Shown here: positions 46,433-55,499 of the stretch, in pieces | Position numbering within the stretch: position 1 is the stretch's first letter | Layout of the letters: each line of letters starts with the position of its first letter | DNA from: Actinomycetes bacterium | Lineage (GTDB): Bacteria; Actinomycetota; Actinomycetes; Jiangellales; Jiangellaceae | Assembly: GCA_021793295.1 (NCBI GenBank) | Contig: JAJYTA010000001.1 | Span: 1-64,000 of the forward strand | Reading direction: 5' to 3' | DNA length: 64,000 nt | Made by a program: the position numbers and the translations under genes | The notes under the pieces: model-generated | The model's input: the letters and a program-made list of their open reading frames with translations, nothing else | Told to the model about the DNA's origin: nothing | The model's database searches: none

Positions 46433-46525
46433 CGGTATGAGAGCTCAGAGTCCGCCGTCGGCGAGCCGAGCCGCGCCGCTACGGCGCTGCCAGTCGCGAT
46501 CGACGATGAACGTCGCCCGCAGAGG

Positions 46526-46918
46526 TCACTTGATGCTGACCGTGGCTCCGGCGCCCTCGAGAGCCTCCTTGGCCTGGTCGGCGGCCTCCTTGTTGACCTT
46601 CTCGAGAAGCGGCTTCGGCGCGCTCTCGACGAGGTCCTTGGCCTCCTTCAGGCCCAGCGAGGTCAAGCCACGGACCTCCTTGATGACCTGAATCTTCTTG
46701 TCACCGGCGGACTCGAGGATGACGTCGAACTCGTCCTTCTCCTCCTCGGCCGCGGCCTCGCCGCCGCCTCCGGCCGGCGCGCCCGCAGCCGCGACCGCGA
46801 CCGGAGCAGCGGCGGTGACGTCGAACGTCTCCTCGAACTTCTTCACGAACTCGGAGAGCTCGAGCAGGGACATCTCCTTGAACGCGTCGAGGAGCTCGTC
46901 GGTGTTGAGCTTCGCCAT
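46526..46918 (-). CDS. rplL: 50S ribosomal protein L7/L12
   Basis: L7/L12 forms the stalk that recruits translation GTPases. The 130-residue product has the dimerising N-terminal domain ([30 protein letters not shown]), an Ala/Gly hinge, and the C-terminal factor-binding domain ([27 protein letters not shown]). It is 75 bases after rplJ. Confidence 0.98.
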   Translation of the reverse strand: MAKLNTDELLDAFKEMSLLELSEFVKKFEETFDVTAAAPVAVAAAGAPAGGGGEAAAEEEKDEFDVILESAGDKKIQVIKEVRGLTSLGLKEAKDLVESAPKPLLEKVNKEAADQAKEALEGAGATVSIK

Positions 46919-46993
46919 GGTGGCGGTTTCCTTTCTGGTGATCGGCTGATGCCGGTTGTCGTACGGGCTCGGGGTCTCGTCCGACCCCCGGGG

Positions 46994-47620
46994 TCAGCCC
47001 TCGTCCTTCTCCTGTGCCGCGTCGCTGTCGCCTGCCGGCTCCGACTCGGTCGTCTCAGCGGGACCACGTGCTTCGACCTCTTCACTCGAGGTCTCAGCGG
47101 GACCACGTGCTTCGACCTGCGCACGCAGCGCATCGACCGCCCGCGCCGTCTTCGACAGCGGAGCGGCGAACAACGAAGCCGCGTTCTGCATCGACGCCTT
47201 CATCGCGCCGGCGAGCTTGGCCAGCAGCACCTCGCGGGACTCCAGGTCGGCGAGCTTGGTGATCTGCTCACTCGACACGGGTTCACCGTCGAACAAGCCG
47301 CCCTTGACGACGAGAACCGGATTCGCCTTGGCGAAATCGCGCAGCCCCTTCGCCGCCTCGACCGGGTCGCCCTTCACGAAGGCGATGGCCGAAGGTCCGA
47401 CGAGGTAGTCGTCGAGGCCGGTGACTCCGGCTTCCTTGGCGGCGAGCTTGGTCAGCGTGTTCTTCACCACGGTGTACGACGCGTTCGCACCGAGTGACCG
47501 ACGCAGTTCCGTCAACTGCTTGACGGAGAGGCCGCGATACTCGGTCAGCACGACGGCATTGCTGTTGCGGAGCTCGCCGGCGAGTTCGGCGACCGCGGCT
47601 GCCTTGTCTGGCCTCGCCAT
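46994..47620 (-). CDS. rplJ: 50S ribosomal protein L10 with repeated acidic tail
   Basis: L10 anchors the L7/L12 dimers. The body ([40 protein letters not shown]) is normal for about 170 residues. The tail is an in-frame duplication of a 13-residue unit beginning VEARGPAET, encoded by two copies 39 bases apart in which 28 bases are identical, followed by acidic residues. It heads the rplJ-rplL operon behind a structured leader. Confidence 0.97.
   Translation of the reverse strand: MARPDKAAAVAELAGELRNSNAVVLTEYRGLSVKQLTELRRSLGANASYTVVKNTLTKLAAKEAGVTGLDDYLVGPSAIAFVKGDPVEAAKGLRDFAKANPVLVVKGGLFDGEPVSSEQITKLADLESREVLLAKLAGAMKASMQNAASLFAAPLSKTARAVDALRAQVEARGPAETSSEEVEARGPAETTESEPAGDSDAAQEKDEG
47052..47118. 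repeat. rplJ: In-frame tandem duplication in rplJ
   Basis: The 28-bp sequence starting GTCTCAGCGGGACCACGTGC occurs at 47052-47079 and 47091-47118, a period of 39 bases or 13 codons. It duplicates the VEARGPAET segment of the L10 tail without frameshift. Confidence 0.85.
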
Positions 47621-47667
47621 GGGACTCCTTTTCCAGGTGGTGGTCGCCGGAGTCCCTCAGAATGACA

Positions 47668-47693
47668 AACGCCCCGGCGCAGGCACGGGGCGT
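47668..47693 (-). promoter_or_regulatory. L10-leader hairpin upstream of rplJ
   Basis: ACGCCCCG and CGGGGCGT form an 8-bp stem followed by TTTGT on the minus strand, about 48 bases before the rplJ start. In many bacteria L10(L12)4 binds a leader in this position to repress the operon; the hairpin could be that site or an attenuator. Confidence 0.5.
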
Positions 47694-47816
47694 CAAGGGT
47701 GCCGGCTCGACAGCCGACACTGCTTTCCACTCTCACCTGCGCGGGCCGCCCGCATCTGCGGGACCTTCGCCACGTCCGGGGACCGAACGTGAGACCGGCG
47801 GTCTTTGGCACCGACG

Positions 47817-47846
47817 ATGATACGGGCGTAGGTGCGCCACAGCCAA
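47817..47846 (-). promoter_or_regulatory. Candidate promoter of rplJL
   Basis: TTGGCT and TATCAT are spaced by 18 bases on the minus strand, about 200 bases before rplJ. The match is moderate. Confidence 0.4.
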
Positions 47847-47928
47847 ATCAAGAACGTGCGCCCGAAATATCGACCTTGCTCCTTACGCCCCGCCTTGATC
47901 GGCAATACCGTGAGTGCGTCCCGGATCT

Positions 47929-47958
47929 TGTGACGGCGGTCACATCGCAACCGTCACA
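47929..47958. promoter_or_regulatory. Overlapping dyads upstream of the aminopeptidase
   Basis: TGTGACGG pairs with CCGTCACA across a 14-base loop, and a nested GTGAC-GGCG-GTCAC dyad uses part of the same sequence. They end 18 bases before the ATG of the plus-strand aminopeptidase and may be an operator. Confidence 0.4.
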
Positions 47959-47976
47959 TGCGACAAGGAGGTCCTC

Positions 47977-49620
47977 ATGACTGTTCGCTCAATGACGCTG
48001 CGTACCCGCAAACGGCGAACGGTACCGGCAGCAGTGGCGGGGTTCGGGCTCATCCTGGCGGCGCTGGCGGCATCGCCGGCATCGGCAGCACCCGGCGCCG
48101 GTGGTCCGTCCGACAACGCCTGCGACAATCGCAACAATCAGACGTATCGCAAGCTGCTCGAATGTGTGACGCTGGACGGAGTACTCGCTCACCAGGAGCA
48201 GTTCCAGAAGATCGCCGACAACAACGACGACCCCTACTATCCGGGCAGCCGCGCTGCAGGCACGCAGGGCTACGCCGACAGCGTCGCGTACGTGGCGGGA
48301 CTGCTGGAGGACGCCGGCTACCAGGTGACGCTGGACGAGTTCGAATTCGAATTCGTCTTCCCGGCCGTGCTCGAACAGGTGACCCCGGTCGAGGAAGACT
48401 ACGAGACCGGCACGTTCACCGGCAGCGGCGCCGGCGACGTCACCGGAGCGGTGATCCCGGTCGACCTCGCCCTCGAGCCACCGCGGGAGTCGACCAGCGG
48501 TTGCGAGGCGGCGGACTTCGCCGGCCTCGACTTCAGCGGGCCGAGTGACATCGCGCTCATTCAACGCGGGGCTTGCGACTTCGCGGTCAAGGCCACGAAT
48601 GCCGAAGCCGCCGGCGCCGAGGCCGTCGTCATCTTCAACCAGGGCAACGATCCGACTCGTGAAGAGCTGATCGTCGGGACGCTCGGGGACGCCGACGTCA
48701 CGATCCCCGTCGTCGGAGCCAGCTTCGCCGACGGCGTCGCGCTCTCCCAGCCTGGCTCGACGGCACATGTGCGCGTCGTCGAGTCCGAGACCCGCACCGA
48801 CGTCAACGTCATCGCCGAGCTTCCCGGCAGGAACGACGACAACGTCGTCATGGCCGGCGCCCACCTCGACAGCGTCGCCGCCGGGCCAGGCATCAACGAC
48901 AACGGGTCCGGTTCGGCGGCCATCCTCGAGACAGCGCTCAAGATGGCCAACCTCAAACCGCACAACACGCTGCGTTTCGCCTGGTGGGGCGCCGAGGAGC
49001 ACGGCCTCATCGGATCGACGGCCTACGTGGACGAATTGCCCCAGGACGAACTCGACCGGATCGCGCTGTACTTGAACTACGACATGGTCGGCTCACCCAA
49101 CTATGTGTTCATGGTCTACGACGCCGATCAGTCGACGTTCGAGGCGCCGGTCCCAGTGCCGCCGGGGTCGGCTGCGATCGAGGACGTCTACGAGTTGTAC
49201 TACACGTGGGCCGAGGAACCCTACGACGACACCGCGTTCTCCGGTCGCAGTGACTACCAGGCGTTCATCGAGAACGGCATTCCGGCCGCTGGACTGTTCA
49301 CCGGTGCCGAGGAGATCAAGACACCGGAGCAGGAGGCGATCTGGGGCGGCACGGCAGGTGAACAGTCCGACCAGTGCTACCACGAGGCCTGCGACACGAT
49401 CGACAACCTCGACCTGCACGCTCTCGAAGTCAACAGCGACCTGATCGCGTTCGCGCAGCTGACGTTCGCCTACTCGACCGAGTCTGTCAACGGCGTGCCC
49501 GGCGCTCGCGTGCCGGGGCGGCTGCCCGGGTTCCCGGACCAGCCCGCTGGTCCTGAGGGCACGTTCGACTCCTCCACCGACGGTGGCGCCGTACTCGATC
49601 GCGGTGGCGCAACCGACTGA
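47977..49620 (+). CDS. Secreted M28 aminopeptidase with PA domain
   Basis: The 547-residue exported zinc peptidase starts at an ATG with AAGGAGG five bases upstream. A signal peptide (residues 1-36, ending ASPASA) is followed by a protease-associated domain (DIALIQRGACDFAVKATNAEAAGAEAVVIFN) at about 190-220. The M28 metal and catalytic residues follow in order: His296 in GAHLDS, Asp in INDNGSGSAA, Glu-Glu in WGAEEHG, Asp in LNYDMVG, and the last His in CYHEACDT. It should release N-terminal residues from extracellular peptides. It lies between rplJ and the rplKA block, on the opposite strand to both. Confidence 0.93.
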   Translation: MTVRSMTLRTRKRRTVPAAVAGFGLILAALAASPASAAPGAGGPSDNACDNRNNQTYRKLLECVTLDGVLAHQEQFQKIADNNDDPYYPGSRAAGTQGYADSVAYVAGLLEDAGYQVTLDEFEFEFVFPAVLEQVTPVEEDYETGTFTGSGAGDVTGAVIPVDLALEPPRESTSGCEAADFAGLDFSGPSDIALIQRGACDFAVKATNAEAAGAEAVVIFNQGNDPTREELIVGTLGDADVTIPVVGASFADGVALSQPGSTAHVRVVESETRTDVNVIAELPGRNDDNVVMAGAHLDSVAAGPGINDNGSGSAAILETALKMANLKPHNTLRFAWWGAEEHGLIGSTAYVDELPQDELDRIALYLNYDMVGSPNYVFMVYDADQSTFEAPVPVPPGSAAIEDVYELYYTWAEEPYDDTAFSGRSDYQAFIENGIPAAGLFTGAEEIKTPEQEAIWGGTAGEQSDQCYHEACDTIDNLDLHALEVNSDLIAFAQLTFAYSTESVNGVPGARVPGRLPGFPDQPAGPEGTFDSSTDGGAVLDRGGATD

Positions 49621-49701
49621 TCTCGCGCGCTCATGATGACGGCGGGCGGTCCTCGTTGGGGCCGCCCGCCACGTCATGCGCAGGACGCCGGCGGTGTGTG
49701 G

Positions 49702-51444
49702 TCAGTGCTGGGGCTCGAACGAGTGCACCATCTGGCGAAGCTGCTCCGCACGTCGCGGTGACCAGTCGTCCGGCGGCGCCACGGCCAGCCATGCGTCGAC
49801 CAACTCACCGCCGTAGTTGTGGCCGTGCCCGGCCGGCACGTTGGCCGACAGCGCCATGTCGGCGGTCACCTGCCAGAACGTGACGAACGGATACCAGTCG
49901 AGGTTGGGCAGCACGTCCGGGCCGTGCGGCTCGCTGATCCACTCCGGCTGGCTGTACATCAGCTCCCACGACCACAACGTCACCGGATCGGAAGCATGCT
50001 GCAAGAACAGGACCGGCGGCTCGTCGGTGGCGAAGTCGAGATCCATCGGCTCCTGCCAACCGCCCCAGAACTTCACTTCGCGCCCGCCCTCGTAGACGGG
50101 CAGTCGCGCCGGAGACCCGGGTTCTCGCTCTTCGGTGAATTCAGTACGCAACCCATGGCGCGTCGGCGAACCGACCCACAGCGCCCCGTCCACCTTGGAT
50201 TGCAGATCCTCCAAGCTGTCGAAGGCCGCCGCGCTGCCGATGGCGCCCAAGCTCTCGCCGTACACGATCAGGCGGGGGCGCTCGTCGGGCGGACGCTCCA
50301 GCCACGCCTGGTGAACCGCGTCGAACAGTGCTCGGCCCGCGATCTGCACCTGCTCCTGATCGGCCACGAACGAGATCCAACTCGGCAGGTACGAGTACTG
50401 CATCGCCACGATGGCCGAATCGCCGTTGTAGAGATACTCCAGTGCATCCGCCGCAGCGCCGTCGACCCAGCCGGTCCCCGTCGTCGTCACCACGACCAGG
50501 ACCTCACGATCGAACCCGCCGGCACGTTCCAGCTCGCGCACCGCGAGTGAAGCCAGCCCCGCCGGCGTCTCCGCCGAGTTCATGCCCACGTAGGCACGCA
50601 CCGGGTCCACCGCCGGGCGGCCGTTGAACGCCGACAGCTCGTCCACCGTCGGCCCGGACGACACGAACTCGCGGCCCTTGCGGCCCAAGGACTCCCACGA
50701 CACCAACGAGCCCGGCCCACCGGAGTGCGTCGAACTGGCCGGGGCGTTGTTGCCCGCCTCGGTCTCTCGGTTGACTGCCGCGAAAGCGTCGTTGGCCACC
50801 CCCAGCAAGGTCGGATACAACAGACCGGTCCACGACCAGAACACGATGCCGGCGACGCACACCACCGAGGCGATCAGCGCCACGAGCGGTGGCACCCATC
50901 GGGCGAAGAACCTGCGCAGCCGGCGCGCCGCCCCCCGGATCACTCTGCCGAGCGCCAGGAAGACGACGAAGATCGCGCCGGCGACGAGCAGGATGAGCAG
51001 GTAATGGTTGGGGCCAGGGCTGCCGACGTTCATCAGCGTCCGGATCTGGGTCTGCCACTCCGCCGTCGACGTGAGGTACCAGGCCGCCGCCGCGGTGCTG
51101 GCCACGCCCAGACTCCACCACGCGATCAGCCGCGTGCGCTGCGACGGTCGCAACAACTCCGGGCGCACTCGACGAACGATCAGCCGCACGATCCAGCTCA
51201 GCAGTGCACCGATCGCATAGCCGATGATCGCGGTCAACCCGCTGACCATCGCCTGATAGATCCACGTCCTCGGCAACAACGACGGGGTCAGCGACCAACA
51301 GAAGAAGCACGTCGCTGCGATGAGCCCCCCGAAATCCGGGCTGAGCCAGCCGAGAAACCGTCCCAGCACAGGAACGTTGCGGGCTGATGGCAGCCGGCGG
51401 CCATTACGGCGCACCGCCTCCGGCAGCAGCGTCGTCACAGGCAC
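49702..51444 (-). CDS. Membrane-anchored alpha/beta-hydrolase family protein
   Basis: The protein has four to five hydrophobic helices in the first 210 residues and a C-terminal alpha/beta-hydrolase domain with the nucleophile elbow YGESLGAIGSA and a late HGHNYGG that could carry the catalytic His. This architecture matches an uncharacterised predicted-esterase membrane family. Several GTG starts are possible; I chose the one at 51444 just after GGAGG, eight codons inside the track ORF. The substrate is unknown. It lies downstream of rplA on the same strand. Confidence 0.82.
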   Translation of the reverse strand: MPVTTLLPEAVRRNGRRLPSARNVPVLGRFLGWLSPDFGGLIAATCFFCWSLTPSLLPRTWIYQAMVSGLTAIIGYAIGALLSWIVRLIVRRVRPELLRPSQRTRLIAWWSLGVASTAAAAWYLTSTAEWQTQIRTLMNVGSPGPNHYLLILLVAGAIFVVFLALGRVIRGAARRLRRFFARWVPPLVALIASVVCVAGIVFWSWTGLLYPTLLGVANDAFAAVNRETEAGNNAPASSTHSGGPGSLVSWESLGRKGREFVSSGPTVDELSAFNGRPAVDPVRAYVGMNSAETPAGLASLAVRELERAGGFDREVLVVVTTTGTGWVDGAAADALEYLYNGDSAIVAMQYSYLPSWISFVADQEQVQIAGRALFDAVHQAWLERPPDERPRLIVYGESLGAIGSAAAFDSLEDLQSKVDGALWVGSPTRHGLRTEFTEEREPGSPARLPVYEGGREVKFWGGWQEPMDLDFATDEPPVLFLQHASDPVTLWSWELMYSQPEWISEPHGPDVLPNLDWYPFVTFWQVTADMALSANVPAGHGHNYGGELVDAWLAVAPPDDWSPRRAEQLRQMVHSFEPQH

Positions 51445-51545
51445 AGGCCCTCCACGGCACGAAAACACGACCGTCGCGGTCCGACATTGCGGACCGCGAC
51501 GGTCGACGTTCGGCGAGCTGCGTTCAACGCCTCACCAGTTCCGGC

Positions 51546-52256
51546 TCATGCGTCGACGGTCTCCGCGACACTCAGGTTCGCCGGGTCGAGCGGAATGGCC
51601 GGGCCCATCGTCGTGGTGAGCGTGGCCTTGCGGATGTAGCGCCCCTTGGCGGCCGACGGCTTCAGCCGGTTGATCTCGTCCATGGCCGCCACGTAGTTCT
51701 CGACCAGCGCCTGCTCGGAGAACGAGACCTTGCCGATCACGAAATGCAGGTTGGCGTGCCGGTCGACCCGGAACTCGATCTTGCCACCCTTGATGTCGGA
51801 CACCGCCTTGGCGACATCCATGGTCACCGTGCCCGTCTTCGGGTTGGGCATCAGTCCACGCGGGCCCAGCACGCGGCCGAGCCGACCCACCTTGCCCATC
51901 ATGTCCGGCGTCGCCACCACGGAGTCGAAGTCGAGCCGACCACCCTGGACCTCTTCGACGAGCTCGTCGCCACCGACGATGTCCGCCCCGGCGGCCTTGG
52001 CCTCCTCCGCCTTCGGCCCGACCGCGAACACCAGGACACGAGCGGTCTTACCCGTGCCGTGCGGGAGGTTCACGGTGCCGCGAACCATCTGGTCGGCCTT
52101 ACGGGGGTCCACGCCGAGCCGCAACGCCACCTCGACCGTGGCGTCGTACTTGGTCACCGACGTCTCTTTGGCCAGCCGCACCGCCTCGAGCGGCGAATAC
52201 AACCGGTCGGCGTCGATCTTCTCCGCCGCTGCCCGGTAAGCCTTGCTGCGCTTCAT
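51546..52256 (-). CDS. rplA: 50S ribosomal protein L1
   Basis: L1 forms the mobile stalk that moves deacylated tRNA from the E site and can repress its own mRNA. The 236-residue product starts [22 protein letters not shown] with GAGGAG upstream of the ATG at 52256; 29 upstream residues in the track are spurious. It contains [26 protein letters not shown]. Confidence 0.97.
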   Translation of the reverse strand: MKRSKAYRAAAEKIDADRLYSPLEAVRLAKETSVTKYDATVEVALRLGVDPRKADQMVRGTVNLPHGTGKTARVLVFAVGPKAEEAKAAGADIVGGDELVEEVQGGRLDFDSVVATPDMMGKVGRLGRVLGPRGLMPNPKTGTVTMDVAKAVSDIKGGKIEFRVDRHANLHFVIGKVSFSEQALVENYVAAMDEINRLKPSAAKGRYIRKATLTTTMGPAIPLDPANLSVAETVDA

Positions 52257-52377
52257 TTCTGCTCCTCTACCTACTCGGGAGTCGTGGTACAGGCCGGCGC
52301 ACGGCCCTCCCACTGTTCTCGCGAGATGCGACCGTGATCGCACCGCGAAGGACCGAACGGATCACCGTCCGACCCCG

Positions 52378-52643
52378 TGACGACTTCCTCCGGGGCTCCG
52401 CCTCCGGCAGGACTCGCTTCGCATCGTCCTACCTCCGGCTTCACTCCTCGTCAGCCGTCCCTACCAACCTGACGACTTCCTCCGGGGCTCCGCCTCCGGC
52501 AGGACTCGCTTCGCATCGTCCTACCTCCGGCTTCACTCCTCGTCAGCCGTCCCTACCAACCTGACGACTTCCTCCGGGGCTCCGCCTCCGGCAGGACTCG
52601 CTTCGCATCGTCCTACCTCCGGCTTCACTCCTCGTCAGCCGTC
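52378..52643 (-). repeat. Three tandem 92-bp repeats between rplK and rplA
   Basis: Units lie at 52378-52469, 52470-52561 and 52562-52643 (the last truncated to 82 bp) and appear identical over their shared length. The unit nearest rplK includes the end of that gene: GACGGCTGAC holds its final Asp-Gly codons and stop. Each unit contains several GGAGG or GAGGAG sites, a CTGACGA/TCGTCAG terminal inverted repeat and an AGGAC/GTCCT central hairpin. A 21-codon ORF (ATGCGAAGCGAG) with GGAGG seven bases upstream occurs in each unit. The surrounding 378-bp spacer has no other gene. Confidence 0.9.
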
Positions 52644-53066
52644 GATACTCACGCCCATCTGGCGCGCCGTGCCCGCAATGATCTTCTCTGCGGCGTCGAG
52701 GTCGTTCGCGTTCAGGTCGGGCATCTTCTGCTCGGCGATCGCCCGGACCTGGTCACGGCTGATCGTGGCGACCTTGACCCGGTGCGGCTCGCCGGAGCCC
52801 TTGTCGACGCCCGCGGCCTTGAGAATGAGCTTCGCGGCCGGCGGGGTCTTGGTGATGAACGTGAACGAGCGGTCCTCGTACACGGTGATCTCGACCGGCA
52901 CCACGTTGCCGCGCTGCGACTCGGTGGCGGCGTTGTAGGCCTTGCAGAACTCCATGATGTTGACGCCGTGCTGACCCAGCGCGGGGCCGACCGGCGGGGC
53001 AGGGGTCGCCTGGCCGGCCTGGATCTGGAGTTTGATCAGGCCTGCGACCTTCTTCTTCGGAGGCAT
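52635..53066 (-). CDS. rplK: 50S ribosomal protein L11
   Basis: L11 organises the GTPase-associated centre and is needed for RelA activation. The 143-residue product starts [40 protein letters not shown], 117 codons inside the track ORF, and retains the proline-rich thiostrepton-site segment. It follows nusG by 67 bases. Confidence 0.98.
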   Translation of the reverse strand: MPPKKKVAGLIKLQIQAGQATPAPPVGPALGQHGVNIMEFCKAYNAATESQRGNVVPVEITVYEDRSFTFITKTPPAAKLILKAAGVDKGSGEPHRVKVATISRDQVRAIAEQKMPDLNANDLDAAEKIIAGTARQMGVSIDG

Positions 53067-53133
53067 TCCTCTTCGTCCTTGTCGTGACAGGTGGTACGGA
53101 ACCGCACGCACCGGGCGGCATGTGCGGCGTGCG

Positions 53134-53838
53134 TCAGAGCTTCTGGATCTGGCTGAACGAAAGCTCGACGGGGGTCTCGCGGCCGAAGATCTCGACCAGG
53201 CCCTTGATCTTCTGCGAGTCGGCGTTGATCTCGTTGATCGTCGCGTGCAGCGTCGCGAAGGGGCCGTCGATGACCATGACCGAGTCGCCAACCTCGAAGT
53301 CGACGACCTCGACCTGCTTCTTCTCTTCCTCGGCCTCGGGCTTGGCCTGCTCGGCGACCTGAGGAGCCAGCCAGCGCTCCACCTCATCGAGGGAGAGCGG
53401 GATCGGCTGGTGTGCATGGCCGACGAAACCGGTCACGGCCGGGGTGTTGCGTACCGCGGCCCACGACTCGTCGGTCATCTCCATGCGCACCAGCACGTAG
53501 CCGGGGAATCGGTTGCGCTTGACCATCTTGCGCTGGCCGTTCTTGATCTCGGCCACCTCTTCCGTGGGCACCTCGACCTCGAAGATGAAATCTTCCATGT
53601 TGAGGCTGGTGATGCGGTTCTCGAGGTTGGCGCGAACCCGGTTCTCCATACCCGAGTAGGTCTGGATGACGTACCACTCGCCGGGCTTGGCACGCAGGGC
53701 CCGACGGAACTCCGCCAGCGGATCAGGCGCCTCGGACTCGCCGTTGTCGGCGTCGGCGGACGCCGCCTCAGCGTCCTCCTCGGCGCCGGACGGCGTCGAT
53801 GCCTCGAGGTCCTCGATGGTCGGTTCCTGGTCGGACAC
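53134..53838 (-). CDS. nusG: Transcription termination/antitermination factor NusG
   Basis: NusG binds RNA polymerase and links it to the ribosome or Rho. The conserved NGN domain begins at [24 protein letters not shown] and the KOW domain near [19 protein letters not shown]. An acidic N-terminal extension of about 55 residues precedes it, and a linker of about 20 acidic residues separates the domains. I chose the GTG at 53838; a GTG overlapping the secE stop would add 12 residues. Confidence 0.95.
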   Translation of the reverse strand: MSDQEPTIEDLEASTPSGAEEDAEAASADADNGESEAPDPLAEFRRALRAKPGEWYVIQTYSGMENRVRANLENRITSLNMEDFIFEVEVPTEEVAEIKNGQRKMVKRNRFPGYVLVRMEMTDESWAAVRNTPAVTGFVGHAHQPIPLSLDEVERWLAPQVAEQAKPEAEEEKKQVEVVDFEVGDSVMVIDGPFATLHATINEINADSQKIKGLVEIFGRETPVELSFSQIQKL

Positions 53839-53870
53839 GTTGTGTGCTTCTTCCTCCTCGGTGCGGCTGA

Positions 53871-54128
53871 TCACGAATTGCCCCCGAAGACTTCGAACAT
53901 CGCCACGCCCAGGCCGAGATCGAGCAGCGAGACGTACGTGATCATGATGGCAACGAACACGAGCACCACGGCCGTGTACGTCAACAGCTGCTTGCGGGTC
54001 GGGTAAACGACCTTGCGCAGCTCTGCCACTACCTGACGGACCCACAACGACAACCGCGCGAACGGGCCCCGCCGCTTAGGCGAACGCGGACGCTCGGGGG
54101 TAGCGGTCCTGCCGCTCGTCTCCGTCAC
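53871..54128 (-). CDS. secE: Protein translocase subunit SecE
   Basis: SecE clamps the SecY channel. The 85-residue product has a basic N-terminal part, the conserved [19 protein letters not shown] amphipathic helix, and one membrane helix ([19 protein letters not shown]). It sits between tRNA-Trp and nusG, the conserved actinobacterial arrangement. Confidence 0.97.
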   Translation of the reverse strand: MTETSGRTATPERPRSPKRRGPFARLSLWVRQVVAELRKVVYPTRKQLLTYTAVVLVFVAIMITYVSLLDLGLGVAMFEVFGGNS

Positions 54129-54196
54129 GTGCTACCTCGCTTGTGTCGTAAACGCCACCGGGCGTCGTCGTAGGTCCAGCCGCGGTTTGCGGCCAG

Positions 54197-54269
54197 CAGG
54201 GCAGAAGGGACTCGAACCCCCAACCGCCGGTTTTGGAGACCGGTGCTCTACCAATTGAGCTACTGCCCT
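54197..54269 (-). tRNA. tRNA-Trp (anticodon CCA)
   Basis: The 73-base sequence starts AGGGCAGTAGCTCAATTGG and folds as a cloverleaf with acceptor AGGGCAG/CTGCCCT, anticodon loop CTCCAAA and T arm GGGGGTTCGAGTCCC. It precedes secE as in mycobacteria. Confidence 0.97.
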
Positions 54270-54696
54270 TCGATGGACGTGACGAACACCTGGCCAAAGT
54301 GGTGTGGGCGTGCTTCGGCAGGGGTCGGACGACCACCAAGTGAAAGAGTGTACGTGCTCGACGTGCCTCCGGTCGAACTCGCCCTACGGGCGGCCCCACG
54401 GCGAGGCCCTGATCCGGCTCGTCACCTCAGCGTTCCGGATTCACGTGGCACGCTCAACTGCTCCACAAATCATGACATAGCAGACACACCTGGTCGCTTT
54501 CAGCGTGCCGCGTGGTCCATTCGAGCGTGCCACGTGTTCAGGCGGCCGGTTCTGAACGGCATTCGCCCCGACTGCCCACACCGACGGCCCTACGGAGCGA
54601 CAATGGTTGTGCTGGCGACAACGCTGCGGTTGTCGCGGGCGAGCATCGAACCCGGCTAGGGTGCGTGCGACGTTGAACCGACACGATGGAGTGACC
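54270..54696. other. Divergent intergenic region with repeated 13-mer boxes
   Basis: The gap separates tRNA-Trp from the plus-strand membrane protein gene. CACGTGGCACGCTC at 54442-54455 is the exact inverse of GAGCGTGCCACGTG at 54523-54536, and a near copy (AGCGTGCCGCGTGG) lies at 54512-54525. The box spacing suggests operator sites, though a stem-loop is also possible. No gene is evident. Confidence 0.6.
54347..54371 (-). promoter_or_regulatory. Candidate promoter of tRNA-Trp-secE
   Basis: TACACT (-10) on the minus strand lies about 80 bases before the tRNA, preceded by a weak TTCGAC after 19 bases. Confidence 0.35.
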
Positions 54697-55335
54697 ATGA
54701 GCGGCACGACGCCGTCGTCGGGTCCCGGACCCGGCGAGAATAACGAGACCAATCCGTACGCGCAGCCCGGCGACACCAGCCCGTCGGCCGGTCAGCCGTG
54801 GGCGGGCGGGCAGCCGCCGTCCGGGCCCCCGGCCTGGAGCGGCCCCGCCGGCGGCGACCCGGCGTACGGTCAGCCGGCAGCCAAGCCCGAGCCGCCGCAG
54901 ACGATCATGAACGCCGTCAAGCTGATGTACGTGGGTATGGGCCTGTCCCTGCTGGGCCTGCTGTTCACGTTCTCCAGCACCGACCAGATCCGCGACGCGG
55001 TGGAAGAGGCCGACACCGGCCTGTCCGCCAGCGAAGTCGACGCCGCGGTCAACACGGCCATCGGTGTCGCCGTCTTCGTCGGGCTCATCGGTGTCGCGCT
55101 GTGGCTGTGGATGGCGATCAAGAACAAGCAGGGCCGGTCCTGGGCCCGGGTCGTCGCCACCATCCTCGGTGGGCTGAACATCGTGTTCACCCTGTTCTCG
55201 CTCACCAGCAGTGGCTCCGGCCTCAACATGATCATCAATCTCGTCACGATCGCGCTGGCGGCAGTGATCCTGTGGTTCCTCTACCGTCCCGATTCAAGCG
55301 AGTACTACGCGGCCGTCAGCAGGATGAACAGCTGA
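54697..55335 (+). CDS. Proline-rich four-helix membrane protein
   Basis: The 212-residue product begins with about 65 disordered Pro/Gly/Ser-rich residues (QPWAGGQPPSGPPAWSGPAGG), then four membrane segments (about 72-90, 118-138, 147-165 and 171-190). I recognise only the general architecture of actinobacterial envelope proteins. GGAG lies five bases before the ATG at 54697. The track start is 30 codons earlier. Confidence 0.82.
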   Translation: MSGTTPSSGPGPGENNETNPYAQPGDTSPSAGQPWAGGQPPSGPPAWSGPAGGDPAYGQPAAKPEPPQTIMNAVKLMYVGMGLSLLGLLFTFSSTDQIRDAVEEADTGLSASEVDAAVNTAIGVAVFVGLIGVALWLWMAIKNKQGRSWARVVATILGGLNIVFTLFSLTSSGSGLNMIINLVTIALAAVILWFLYRPDSSEYYAAVSRMNS

Positions 55336-55499
55336 CGACGCGAGGTTCGATCACAGGCGGCGCCGACGATCACGCACCGGTCGGCGCCGCCTCGAGCACT
55401 TTTCGCACCAGCCGGGCCACCGGTCGCCGACGGTGACCGATCCGGGAAAGTCGCCCAACCCCGTGGCAGGTGCCGCGGGCGTGGTGCCAGGATGGGCGC

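Larger units (their letters stand above)
46010..46525 (-). other. rplL-rpoB intergenic region
   Basis: The 516-bp gap contains the rplL terminator hairpin (46391-46428) and the rpoB promoter (46105-46134). The 83-residue ORF in the track at 46061-46312 overlaps the promoter and resembles nothing I know, so I treat it as non-coding. Confidence 0.65.

Noticed and set aside
52334-52564. 76-residue plus ORF across the 92-bp repeats
   Set aside because: It simply reads the tandem repeat on the opposite strand; its repeated peptide reflects the DNA repeat.
52378-52643. Possible CRISPR array
   Set aside because: The three units are adjoining tandem copies with no unique spacers and lie within a ribosomal operon.
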